From the NCBI GenBank assembly GCA_947632195.1, contig CANROE010000002.1:79875-143874 (forward strand): a stretch of 64,000 bases of DNA, in the 5' to 3' direction. Both the position numbers and the translations under genes were made by a program. Positions 53,620 to 63,200 of the stretch are shown piece by piece. The stretch is from an uncultured Clostridia bacterium (GTDB taxonomy: Bacteria > Bacillota > Clostridia > Christensenellales > Borkfalkiaceae). Below the pieces are notes generated by a model that made no database searches, was not told the origin of the DNA, and saw only the letters and a list, made by a program, of their open reading frames with translations. Positions within the stretch are counted from its first letter, which is position 1, and every line of letters begins with the position of its first letter.

Positions 53620-54747
53620 TTATGATATCTCTCGATAGGTAAGGCCGTCTCCGATCTCTACATCGTAGCAGGTCGCGTCGTAGCCCGTTTCCTCTTTGTA
53701 GCGTGCACATACTTTGCGTTTGAAATCTGTGACGGAATTGGCTCTGACAAGGTTGACCGTACAACCGCCGAACCCCGCTCCCGTCATTCGTGCGCCCGCA
53801 CAAGCGGGATGATCCCATGCGGCATGTGCGAGGCTGTCAAGTTCTTCCCCTGTTACCTCGTAAAGCTGTGCAAGAGATTTGTGCGATTCCGTCAAAAGCT
53901 CGCCGAAGCGTTCCATGTTGCCTCTTTGCATCGCTTCCGTCGCAAGCCGCACCCGCTCGCATTCATCGACGACGTGCTTCGCGCGGCGATAGATAGTCGT
54001 TGGCAAACTTGTTCTGTATTCCATGAGGACGAATGGCTTCATGTCTGCCAAACATTCTATATCAAACCGTCTTTTTAGTATTGCAAGCGCTCTCTCCGCC
54101 TCCTGTCGCCGCTCGTTGTACTTGCTCACGACAAGGCTGTGCGGTTTATTTGTATTGATGATGACAAGAGAATACTTACCTGTTTTAATGGGGATCTGTT
54201 CGCATTTCAACGTTTTGCAGTCAAGAAGCATGGCATGATCTTTCTTTCCGCAAGCCGAAGCGTATTGATCCATGATGCCGCAGTTTACGCCCGCGAACTC
54301 ATGCTCCGCTTTTTGTGCAAGGAGCGCGATCTCAACGGGATCGGGTTTTTCTCCCGCGATCAGCGCAAGTGCACCGAGCGTCGATACCTCGATCGCCGCG
54401 GACGATGACAACCCGCTGCCGAACGGTACTTTGCAGTCTATGAGAAGATCGCAGCCTTTCAGTTCATGCCCCGCTTCTCTCCAAAAATAGGCACACCCCG
54501 CCTGATATTTGGCATGGGTCAAGGTGCGGTATTGATTTAAGTCTCTGATGTCAAGCGCAATTTTATCGGGCAAATCGGTCCATGCAAGTTGGATATGGTC
54601 CGTCCCATTCGGACGGGCATAAACAGTGCAATTCAAAGAAAGAGCGCACGGCAAAACTTTCCCGCCGCAATAATCGACGTGTTCTCCTATGAGATTGACC
54701 CTGCCCGCTGCCGAAACTTTGAAGCGGTAATCCTGTTCGTTTGTCAT
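53620..54747 (-). CDS. galK: Galactokinase
   Basis: A 375-residue GHMP kinase phosphorylating galactose at C1. The N-terminus holds AAGRVNLIGEHVDYCGG, the galactose-binding signature. The ATP loop is VPFGSGLSSSAAIEV (about residues 108-122). The third GHMP motif is RMTGAGFGGCTVNLV near the C-terminus. The gene overlaps the end of galT by four bases (ATGA), so the two are translated together. The order galT-galK with a separate galE gives a full Leloir set within 5 kb. Confidence 0.95.
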   Translation of the reverse strand: MTNEQDYRFKVSAAGRVNLIGEHVDYCGGKVLPCALSLNCTVYARPNGTDHIQLAWTDLPDKIALDIRDLNQYRTLTHAKYQAGCAYFWREAGHELKGCDLLIDCKVPFGSGLSSSAAIEVSTLGALALIAGEKPDPVEIALLAQKAEHEFAGVNCGIMDQYASACGKKDHAMLLDCKTLKCEQIPIKTGKYSLVIINTNKPHSLVVSKYNERRQEAERALAILKRRFDIECLADMKPFVLMEYRTSLPTTIYRRAKHVVDECERVRLATEAMQRGNMERFGELLTESHKSLAQLYEVTGEELDSLAHAAWDHPACAGARMTGAGFGGCTVNLVRANSVTDFKRKVCARYKEETGYDATCYDVEIGDGLTYREIS

Positions 54748-56216
54748 ACATGAAACCCCAAATCATTCATGAACGCGACGGTCTGCCGTTTGTCCTTGAA
54801 AACAGCTGTATTTTCGAGGATCCTGTCGCAGATCGATCCCAATTCTTCGCGCATGGCGGTCTTTACATTCGCCAACTCCCGCTTTTCACCGACCCGCTGT
54901 TTTACTTCGTCATAAACCAATTTGAAATCGCCCAATTCCTTTGTGAGCGATTTCCCTTTGGCGATCAAGGTCTCTATCTCACCGAGCTGCGCTTCAAGCC
55001 TGCCGGGAAGAATGAACAGCCCCTGCGCTTCGATAAGACCAATCGACTCCTTTTTGATCATGTGATATTCGGGGTGTGCGTGGAAGATCCCGTCCGGGTA
55101 CTTCTCGTCCGTAATGTTACTTCGGAGAATGATGCTCATCTCATAGCCGCGCTTCGTCCGGACTACCGTGGGGCTGATCGCATTGTGAACGCCCTTTTCA
55201 TCTTCGGGAATAATGCCGAGCGCACGGTTTTCGTAGGAGACCCACTTGGCACGAATGCTCTCACCGATCTCTTCAATGTCTTTGCGCGATTTGGAAACGA
55301 TTCTTACAACGGTACCCGCCCAGTCCACCACTTCGACTTGAGCTTCGGGATACTTTCCGTTTCTCATACTATAAACAGCCCCCGCCTTGAACATAGGCAA
55401 AATCTCACCGCCGCCTTGGTAGTGGTCGTGCGCGAGGACGCTGCCGCCGATCCGTTCAAGCGGTGCGTTGCAACCGATAAAATAGCTCGGGAATTGGTCT
55501 ACAAAGTCCATGAGCCGCGTGAATGTACCGCTGTCTATATACATCGGCGTATGCCGGTAATTGACCGCTATACCGTGTTGGTTGAAATATCCATAAGGCG
55601 AATACTGCCAAAACCACGGCTCGCCGCCGAGGGTAATGTCGATCGTCCGAAGCGTCCGCTTGTTCCTGCCCGCAAATCCCTCGTTCTCATGGCAGATATT
55701 GCACTTGGGATAGCCGCTCTTTGTAGAGTTGCCGCTGACCGCTTTTTTTGGATCGCGGAACTCTGGTTTTGCCTTGTTGATCGTGATGATAAGCCCGTGC
55801 GAATTGAACCGCGGGTTCTTGTCGAGAACCGCCTTCTTTACATAGTCGCACTTGACGCAATATCCATAGAACCATTTCAGCGCCGCCTCGCTTCCGAAAT
55901 CTTCCAGTTTCGTATCAAAAACGTCTTGTAAATCTTTCGGGGAAAGCATTAGCTCGCCCATCACTCCGTCGCGGAAATATTCCGCTTCCTGCGGCTCAAA
56001 AAGTCCCGCCGAGACGCATGCCGCGGTCAATGCGTCAAGCAGCTTTTCGGGGGTCTCGTCCGGCACGTCCGTCTCTTGTTTTTCTCCGGGATATGCGTCC
56101 AAACCGAGCAATCTGAAAATCCCGTTGCGGGCATAGTCAACGTTCTTCTTCGGCAAATAGAGATTCTTCTCGGCATACTCCAAGAGCGAATCGATTGTAG
56201 CATAGACTTCTTTCAC
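54744..56216 (-). CDS. galT: Galactose-1-phosphate uridylyltransferase, class II
   Basis: A 490-residue Firmicutes-type GalT that swaps galactose-1-phosphate with UDP-glucose. The N-terminus (YAEKNLYLPKKNVDYARNGI) and the core segments CHENEGFAGR, YRHTPMYIDS and LAHDHYQGGGE are characteristic of this class. GTG at 56216 is chosen because GAGG lies six bases upstream; GTG at 56228 in the same frame lacks such a site. It is the first gene of the galT-galK operon and follows a promoter with an inverted-repeat operator. Confidence 0.93.
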   Translation of the reverse strand: MKEVYATIDSLLEYAEKNLYLPKKNVDYARNGIFRLLGLDAYPGEKQETDVPDETPEKLLDALTAACVSAGLFEPQEAEYFRDGVMGELMLSPKDLQDVFDTKLEDFGSEAALKWFYGYCVKCDYVKKAVLDKNPRFNSHGLIITINKAKPEFRDPKKAVSGNSTKSGYPKCNICHENEGFAGRNKRTLRTIDITLGGEPWFWQYSPYGYFNQHGIAVNYRHTPMYIDSGTFTRLMDFVDQFPSYFIGCNAPLERIGGSVLAHDHYQGGGEILPMFKAGAVYSMRNGKYPEAQVEVVDWAGTVVRIVSKSRKDIEEIGESIRAKWVSYENRALGIIPEDEKGVHNAISPTVVRTKRGYEMSIILRSNITDEKYPDGIFHAHPEYHMIKKESIGLIEAQGLFILPGRLEAQLGEIETLIAKGKSLTKELGDFKLVYDEVKQRVGEKRELANVKTAMREELGSICDRILENTAVFKDKRQTVAFMNDLGFHV

Positions 56217-56242
56217 TTCTGACCTCACTACGACTCATATTT

Positions 56243-56271
56243 ATCATATCACAACAAATGCCATTTGTCTA
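56243..56271 (-). promoter_or_regulatory. galTK promoter with palindromic operator
   Basis: On the minus strand TAGACA (56271-56266), 17 bases and TATGAT (56248-56243). ACAAATG-c-CATTTGT (56254-56268), a perfect 7-bp inverted repeat, covers the end of the -35 box and the spacer. The neighbouring AraC-type regulators or a LacI/GntR-type protein elsewhere could bind here. Confidence 0.7.
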
Positions 56272-56323
56272 CTCCCAAAATATTCAGAAACACCCGATGT
56301 TGAAAATATTTTTTTGGAAACAG

Positions 56324-56352
56324 TTGCTTTTTGGATATTGCTATGCTATAAT
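56324..56352 (+). promoter_or_regulatory. Promoter of the PocR/AraC regulator gene (leaderless layout)
   Basis: TTGCTT (56324-56329), 17 bases, TATAAT (56347-56352). The start codon at 56359 lies seven bases after the -10 box, where transcription itself should begin. No ribosome binding site is present. Confidence 0.75.
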
Positions 56353-56358
56353 AGGCCC

Positions 56359-57210
56359 ATGAGAATTGTTTTTGATCGGGAAAAGTTGCGTCAATTTATG
56401 ACGTTGTTTTGCGATAAGACCGCAATCACCATTACGCTTTTTGATGAGGAGATGATCCCGATCCTCGATGTCGGCGAATGGAAAAACTACTGCCTTGCTA
56501 TCGGCGATGACGAAACGCGCCTGCAACTTTGCAAAAAATGCGACGCAAAATATGCCGAGAAAGCGCGAAAGATAAACGATGTCGTGATTTACTCCTGCCA
56601 TGCAGGGATCGCCGAAGCGGTTGCGCCGCTCCAAATTGACAATATCCCTGTCGGCTATATTATGGTAGGGAAATTCCGCGATACCGACCAACGGCTTTCC
56701 TCTCCCGAAAAGATTAAAGCAAAGGCTGCGGAATATAACCTTGACGAAAAATATATGTTGAAATGTTGGGAAGAACTCCCTCTTGCCGATCCGAAAGAGG
56801 TGCAAGATGCCATTTTGCTTTTGAAGCTCATCACAAACGAAATTATCAACGACAAGCTGATCCGCGCCGCAAAGACAACATGGACAGATCACGTTACGGA
56901 ATATATCCAATTACACATCGGGGAAAATATCACCGTAGAAGATCTATGCGCAGCCACAAATTTGAAACGGCATGAATTGTACGCCCATTTTGAACAATAT
57001 TTCAGTTTAAGTCCGAGAGCCTACATAAATCAACTGCGCCTTGCCAAAGCGAAGGAACTTTTGACGACCACGGAATTGTCGATCAAACAAATCGGCATTA
57101 TGCTCGGATTTAAGAAGGTAGATGTATTTACCAAATTTTTCAAAGAAAAAATGGGAATCGGCGTCACACCCTTACAATATAGAAAGCAAAAACGCTTGCA
57201 ACCCGATTAA
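56359..57210 (+). CDS. PocR-domain AraC-family regulator
   Basis: A 283-residue regulator. Residues about 5-170 match a PocR sensory domain: LFDEEMIPILDV, the CKKCD pair, then YSCHAGIAEAVAPLQIDN and VGYIMVGKFRD. The cysteines may hold a metal or sense redox state. The C-terminal 100 residues carry two AraC-type helix-turn-helices (TVEDLCAATNLKRHELYAHF and LSIKQIGIMLGFKKVDVFTK). It is divergent from galT with less than 150 bases between, so it is the likely activator of galactose or galactan genes. ATG at 56359 is essentially the transcript start, implying leaderless translation. Confidence 0.85.
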   Translation: MRIVFDREKLRQFMTLFCDKTAITITLFDEEMIPILDVGEWKNYCLAIGDDETRLQLCKKCDAKYAEKARKINDVVIYSCHAGIAEAVAPLQIDNIPVGYIMVGKFRDTDQRLSSPEKIKAKAAEYNLDEKYMLKCWEELPLADPKEVQDAILLLKLITNEIINDKLIRAAKTTWTDHVTEYIQLHIGENITVEDLCAATNLKRHELYAHFEQYFSLSPRAYINQLRLAKAKELLTTTELSIKQIGIMLGFKKVDVFTKFFKEKMGIGVTPLQYRKQKRLQPD

Positions 57211-57224
57211 AACGGTGTTATAAT
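57196..57224 (+). promoter_or_regulatory. Promoter of the second regulator gene
   Basis: TTGCAA (57196-57201), 17 bases, TATAAT (57219-57224). The -35 box is in the last codons of the first regulator gene. ATG at 57234 is only ten bases past the -10 box and lacks a ribosome binding site, so this mRNA too is probably leaderless or nearly so. Confidence 0.75.
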
Positions 57225-57233
57225 TCAATCGTT

Positions 57234-57974
57234 ATGTTAAAGGCAGAGTTTGATAAAGAAAAACTGCAAGAATACATTACTCTTTTGCATGGAATCATAG
57301 ACACCTCAATTACGGTCTACGATGCGGCGCTTTCTCCGATTATTGAAACCGATGTCGCGGCAGATCCCGTTGCAAGGACGGAAAACATAAGAAAAAGACT
57401 TGCAGACGGCAAGACAGCGCCCGCTATATGGTTTGCTCCCGATGGAACGACGGAAATCGCATCGCCGATTTTTTATGAGCAAAGCCTGTACGCTTATCTG
57501 TGGATCGGGAATCTATACTATAAAGCCAATGCCAACCCACACGTCAAATTGAAACGAAAGGGGCGGCCCGTGTATGACAGTCGTTCGATCCATAACATTT
57601 TAGATTTGGCCGAGGGCGGCGTTCAACTGTTCTTGCGCGATATTTATGATGTCGATCCCGATTTACAGGACAAGCTCGATCAATTCATATTCGATAATCT
57701 CAACAAGAAAATCACATTGCGTATGTTGAGCACCGCATTGAATACCGATATTACAATCGTCCGCAACTTTCTCACCGAAGAATTGAATTGCAATTTACCC
57801 GATTATCTGCGTAAGAAAAAGCTCGAAGCTGCCAAACAACTCCTCTTGGACACCGATCTTTCCGTTGCGGAAATCTCCGAAAAGATAGGAATGACCGAAG
57901 AAGTATTCAACCGCTTATTCTTAAAAAGCGAATCTGTTCCCCCCGAAATATACCGAAAAAGCAACTGCAAATAG
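57234..57974 (+). CDS. Degenerate PocR/AraC-like paralogue
   Basis: A 246-residue protein clearly related in layout to its upstream neighbour. It opens with AEFDKEKLQEYITLLHGIID, parallel to FDREKLRQFMTLFCDKTA there. It lacks the CKKC pair and a good part of the sensory core. The C-terminal 100 residues still form two AraC-like helix-turn-helices (LSVAEISEKIGMTEEVFNRL). It may have become an antagonist or partner of the first regulator. The gene has its own promoter. The role in galactose control is inferred from position. Confidence 0.7.
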   Translation: MLKAEFDKEKLQEYITLLHGIIDTSITVYDAALSPIIETDVAADPVARTENIRKRLADGKTAPAIWFAPDGTTEIASPIFYEQSLYAYLWIGNLYYKANANPHVKLKRKGRPVYDSRSIHNILDLAEGGVQLFLRDIYDVDPDLQDKLDQFIFDNLNKKITLRMLSTALNTDITIVRNFLTEELNCNLPDYLRKKKLEAAKQLLLDTDLSVAEISEKIGMTEEVFNRLFLKSESVPPEIYRKSNCK

Positions 57975-57985
57975 GCCTTTAACTT

Positions 57986-58843
57986 GTGAATAAAAAAATT
58001 ACAATTTCTTTCGTTACGAACGACGGATATGCCCCCTATCTTTCCACAGCGATCTATTCTTTGATCGCAAACAGAAACCCAAACAAGCAATACGCTTTGT
58101 TTGTGTTTTTTTCTTCATTGAGCAAAAAAAATATCGATCTGCTTTCGTCATTGCAGACCGATAACGTAACGATATACTTCGTCAATTTTGACGAGTACAC
58201 CAAAGATTATAATTCATTGTTTTACACTTGGGCGCACTACACGAAAGAATCCTATTATCGCTTATTTATACCCAAATACTTCGGTGAAAACTTCGGCAAA
58301 ATCATTTATCTTGACGTGGATCTCGTCGTGAACTGCGACATCGGTGAGCTTTTACTTGAAACGATTGGCCCTCATGCCGTTTGGGGCGCACTCAACTATT
58401 CCACGCCCGACGATGCCGAGTATATCCGTTCGCTTGGACTATCCTATCTGAACTATATCAATGCCGGCGTTATGGTGATCGATTGCAAACACTTCAACCA
58501 AATGGGCTATTTTGAAAAAGCCGCGGAGATCATCGCCGAGCGCAGACAATTTACCTACATCGACCAAGACGTTTTGAATCTTGCTTGCAACGGCGACATT
58601 GGGCTTATTGATCCTTCATGGAATCTGCAATGGAACAATATAAATCACCCCGAGCGGTTTATGCCCGAGGTGAGAAGCTCTGTAAAGCAAATAATACAGC
58701 CACGCATCGTCCATTTCACGATCGACAAACCGTGGAAGCGTATGCTCAATCGCTTCGGAGAGTACTACAACAAGTACGCAGCAGAAAATCCTGTTTATAA
58801 AGCTTGGTTTTTTGAATTGATTAACTACAAAAATACCCGATAG
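57986..58843 (+). CDS. Family GT8 glycosyltransferase
   Basis: A 285-residue retaining glycosyltransferase of family 8. The N-terminal SFVTNDGYAPYLSTAIYSL nucleotide-binding start, the metal-binding DxD in IIYLDVDLVVNCDIGEL (about residues 110-125), NAGVMVIDCKHF, and a C-terminal HFTIDKPW with the second metal ligand are all present. No membrane segment is seen. The GTG start at 57986 is 11 bases behind the regulator gene and has no Shine-Dalgarno match. UDP-galactose or UDP-glucose is the likely donor, which would fit the Leloir genes, and the acceptor could be a cell-envelope glycan. Confidence 0.88.
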   Translation: MNKKITISFVTNDGYAPYLSTAIYSLIANRNPNKQYALFVFFSSLSKKNIDLLSSLQTDNVTIYFVNFDEYTKDYNSLFYTWAHYTKESYYRLFIPKYFGENFGKIIYLDVDLVVNCDIGELLLETIGPHAVWGALNYSTPDDAEYIRSLGLSYLNYINAGVMVIDCKHFNQMGYFEKAAEIIAERRQFTYIDQDVLNLACNGDIGLIDPSWNLQWNNINHPERFMPEVRSSVKQIIQPRIVHFTIDKPWKRMLNRFGEYYNKYAAENPVYKAWFFELINYKNTR

Positions 58844-58866
58844 TCTTTTTGCTATCGAGTATTTGA
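58832..58866 (+). terminator. Probable terminator of the glycosyltransferase gene
   Basis: AATACCCGATAG, a T-rich loop and CTATCGAGTATT form a 12-bp stem with one mismatch that includes the stop codon. The T-tract lies in the loop rather than behind, so termination may be weak. Confidence 0.5.
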
Positions 58867-58972
58867 CTATTCATATCAAGCTCACATTAACGCGGCTACG
58901 GTGAACACCTTAGCGTGCCTTTAATCATATTTCTGTTTCTCCAGTCATAGGTACGCACTTTTCATTAGGTTC

Positions 58973-60214
58973 CTAATTCCAATTCTTCATTATATCAAGT
59001 AAATCACGATTCGTAGTCCAAATCGGATTAAGATGGTTCTTATTAAGATACCGCGTCTTGTCCTTAAGCACTTCATTAAAAAAATCGCATTGAGCACGTT
59101 TCTTCGGAATTAGATTGATATCCTTTTCGTTTACAAAATCTCCTATGCCTTTTTCAAGATCTTCTATGCTACTTTTAAAAATATTTTTTATGTAATTATC
59201 AATGGATAGCAAAATATAATGATTGGTAGAGTGCTGACCATCAATATCCTCGAAAGATCTCCCCATAAGCCTTATCAATCTTTTAAAGTTTTTATCTGTG
59301 GCCGAGAAACCAACAAAAACGCATTTATGCCTAAGAAGAGTATCAACTTGAATTGCGTTTCTCCATAGGTAGCTCTCATTTGCGGTCTTATTATAGCTAT
59401 CTTCTGAGAGAATAAGTTGTATTGCCTCTGGAGAATTGTAGTATTCTTCCTTCACCCCCATGTCATCGCAATTGCAAAAATGTGGTATAAAGCCATGAAC
59501 ATGATATACATTGACATCTGCCGTTGCGCTCTCTTCTTTCAAGTGCAGAAGTTGATTGTCAACAAAGACGGGATACGCCTTTCGGCATCCATTAAACTTA
59601 TTATAAACCGTTTCAAAAACATCATCGTAATTGTAAGTGATTATTGATTTTACTTTCTTCTTCTGCACAATATCGCAAAGTTGTTTTACAAGTCCATTTT
59701 TTATTTCCGCGTCAGGAGATAAGCTCCTTTCAGACTTATTTTTTAAATCATAATACAAACTTTTTTCAATAACTCGATAAAGCGCAGCTCTCCATGCACA
59801 TTCACGATTGTTCATTTTTTCTCTCAAGGCGAGTTCTATGTACTCGGCCAGCTCATAGAGATCAATTCCCTCGAAAAAGTTAGCAGTCGACGAATCATTG
59901 CCTTGGTTTTTTAAAATGTTTAAAAAATCCAAAAAGGAAACTTCCTGTACTGTATCAGCATGAAGTGCGTAAAAGCGTCCTAAAAAAGTGTATTGAAGAA
60001 GTTGATCCCAGCTACAAAGGTTAAACGGATCTGCCATAGAAATGCCTGCGCCAAAAAAGAAAGCAAGCTCGCCCTCGCCAAATCCGGTTTTCTGTGCCTC
60101 CTTCAACAACTCATCCGCCTCCTGAAAGCGTTTCCTCAAATTTTTAGCAGTATTGTCGTTTTGCCCTAATGCTGTTTCGATCACCTGACAAAATTTTTCG
60201 ATTTGTGCTGTCAT
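58973..60214 (-). CDS. SIR2-like domain protein, probable NAD-consuming defence effector
   Basis: A 413-residue protein. ELAFFFGAGISM at about residues 49-60 is the nucleotide-binding GAG motif of SIR2-like proteins. ITYNYDD with N195 and VYHVHGF with H240 match the catalytic Asn and His regions, and VFVGFSATD follows near residue 318. The last 90 residues are a separate helical, charged part. Bacterial stand-alone SIR2-like proteins are often NAD-depleting effectors of abortive defence. ATG at 60214 overlaps the previous stop (ATGA) and has AAGGA upstream. The sequence is AT-richer than the galactose genes. Its activator is presumably the large metallopeptidase-like protein encoded in front of it. 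Confidence 0.8.
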   Translation of the reverse strand: MTAQIEKFCQVIETALGQNDNTAKNLRKRFQEADELLKEAQKTGFGEGELAFFFGAGISMADPFNLCSWDQLLQYTFLGRFYALHADTVQEVSFLDFLNILKNQGNDSSTANFFEGIDLYELAEYIELALREKMNNRECAWRAALYRVIEKSLYYDLKNKSERSLSPDAEIKNGLVKQLCDIVQKKKVKSIITYNYDDVFETVYNKFNGCRKAYPVFVDNQLLHLKEESATADVNVYHVHGFIPHFCNCDDMGVKEEYYNSPEAIQLILSEDSYNKTANESYLWRNAIQVDTLLRHKCVFVGFSATDKNFKRLIRLMGRSFEDIDGQHSTNHYILLSIDNYIKNIFKSSIEDLEKGIGDFVNEKDINLIPKKRAQCDFFNEVLKDKTRYLNKNHLNPIWTTNRDLLDIMKNWN

Positions 60215-63200
60215 TTTTTTTCCTTTTTTAGATAAATATCCAACCAACCATCCATCAAATAAGTAATTTCTTTGTCATCCACTTTTGAATATTTACTCAT
60301 AGAGATTGTCTCGGATTGTGAGCTAAGACGATGGAACATCGCTTTATTCTTCTCATCATCCAAACATTTCATAAGATATTCCCTTAAGCATTGCAGATAA
60401 GGTAAACCCGAAGTCTCCAAATAATATTTTCTGATAAACAACAATGCCTCATATAGACTATTACCATATTTTCGAATATATTTATCGGTTTCATCAGTAT
60501 TTATTTTAGGCTCTGCATTGTTTATGTCCAAATCAAGATTGAGATGGAGTATGGGATAAAATATATTAAAAGCCTCGTTAAATGCAGTTTTAAAGTTCTC
60601 CTCGCTACCCGTCATAAAAACGTTTTTTTCACCAAAACAAACATCACATACAACAGATAGTCGCCAGGCTACATAAGTAGAAACGCTTCCAATCCTCTTT
60701 TCTTTATCTCGTTTAATTTCAAAAAACGCATCAATTCCACGATTCTCATATAGAAACTGGAAAATATAGTCAAATGGACTCTTGTAATTAAGAGCTTTGA
60801 CTGCAAGACAATCAGCAAAACATTCCCGATATAGAAATTTAAATATTGTGCTTAAACATTCGCCATCCTCTAAAGCTTTTTTGGGAGTAAATTGCGGAAA
60901 TCCCAATGAATCATCATTCGGTGCGTCTCCATTAAAATAATTCTCAACGATTTCTTTTAATTTTTGTGTATTCTTTCGAACAAGCTCAGCCTTTTGTTTC
61001 TTGTCAAAAATCCATATCAACTCTGAGAATGGGCCATGCCACTTTTCCCCATATATAATTTTTTCCAAATTTGGAGCCATTTCGATTTGAAACTCAGATA
61101 AAGCCTCAGCCATCTTTTCAATGACACTTATCTCTTTCCCTCGTTCTTTAAAAAAGCCTTTTATGATATAACTGTGTAACCAATCCGAACAGTTGTCAAA
61201 AAATTTCTTCCCGTAGTAAAACTGTTTATCTTTTGCAAATTCCTCCTCAAAGCCTTGAATCCATTTGCAATCCGACCATAATAAAATAAAGATTTTTTTT
61301 GCAAATTCATTTTCTGCATCAACAATCCGTTGGTCGCTTTTTCTCAAATTAAGTATATCTTGTATTATTCCATCAATTCTCCCTTCCTTGATTTCTTTAT
61401 CCTCAATCTCCTCCTCATGTTCATCTGTGTGCATTTTTATATAAATAGCTATAATCGAAGGATAAAGCACTTTGTCTTTCAAATGGTTTATTAGACCATG
61501 ACACAATCCTCGAAGATAAAAACTTGCTCGCTCTCGTCTTTTTCGCTCTCCACGGAGATGAAAAAATTCATGAGCCAAGCGAAGAAGCGTTCCCCTTACA
61601 TCGTAAAGGCTCGCCTCGGGTATCCGTATAATCCCAATGTCACTTTTCAATTGATCGCAAGCTGGAAAATAAGCAAAAGGATTCCTGGTAATCGTTTCAT
61701 CACATCCTCCACTTGTGATCAAAAAAGAAAAACCTTTTTTCGATGAACTTTCCGCAATGCTTGTCCAATAGTTAAAAATATAATTGTATGCAAATAATAA
61801 CTTTGCTGTACTGCCAATTGACGGATGCGCAATAGTTTGCCCCTCAAAGAAGGGTTGATCGGAACGCCAAAGGTCAAAGAGTAAAAAACTCATCGCGTCT
61901 CTAAAATCTTGGAAACACTGTTCAAAGTTCTGAATATCAACATGTGACCAGTCATTCTTATTTAATAACAAGGAATTGAGTGCACTAAGAAACTCACAAA
62001 AGAATTTCCCCACAATTTTGCGGACCTCATATCCATGAGAAGTTTTAATTAATTTCCCAAAAGTACCCCGGATAGATTGCATCGCCCGCATAGCTCTGCG
62101 ATGGATATGATGTTCTCGCACCATCTCACCATATCTTTTTTCAAATTCTTCTAATTCTTCATCAATTTTATCAGAGATTTCTTTGTCGGGCGCTAAAAAA
62201 TAACGATACGACTCTTCTTGCTTAACGTTATCGTGTCCCCCATTCGTTACAGGAAATAGAATTTTCGTGCTAAGACTACGAATGCAAGACTTATCACCTA
62301 GAGCATAATCGGAGAAAAACCCTTCTGCTCCAAAAAGCTTTTGAAAGTCACCCAATGATATATTTTCAAGTGACAACCTCCAGTCATAATTCCCACTTAT
62401 GGAGTAGATTTGTGCATTCCCTTCTTTTAAATACGTTGTCTTGTACTTCTCCCAATTCTCAAACAACTCCTGCTCGGAATGATTAAGCGCAAGAGTAATA
62501 TCGCAATATGCGAGTATTTTTTCAGAACTATTATTTCTTACAAGTTCATATTTATCGTCTTTTACATTAACGCTAATCAATCCGTAAATAGTATAAGTTG
62601 ATGATACGACCTTTTTTGTATCCTCCTCGTTAGTAGCATAATAGATTGATCGTAAAGCGTCAATTTGATTTTGAATGGAAATGTATGAATTTGAACGAAA
62701 CAAAACCACGACATCGGTATACCCAAGGGCAAAATATATAGTATATTTTAAACTATCTTCTTTCTGTGCCTCAATAGACCCCTGCAACTCTTTTATTACG
62801 CGCTCCGCGTATTTCTTAGGATCTTCTTCGTTGCTTAATTTAGAAATAAATCCATCCGCAAGATTTATCAAGCAAATCGCAAGAAATGGCGTACTTTGAT
62901 AAGCGTATAAAAACTCACTGGCATAATCCGGACAACAGCTGGGATCGGAAATTTTTTCCCAAAATCCAAAATCCATCTTCGAGGCATCAAGCTCCGGAAA
63001 CACTAAGCGAATAGTATAATCATCTATAAAGTTATCATGCTTATTCAAATGTGCAACTGGACGAAAACCATGCCATCCATCTTGGGGCAACGATGTTTCA
63101 ATGCGATCATAATGTCCGAATGCTACCAAATTAAATGGGGACTCCTTAATTTTCTGAGCCTCTTTGGAAATCACTTGTTCTATTCTTTTCTGCAATGTTA

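Noticed and set aside
58844..58972. Second copy of the tRNA-Asn end as an attachment site of the defence module
   Set aside because: No match to the tRNA 3' end was found by eye between the glycosyltransferase and SIR2 genes.
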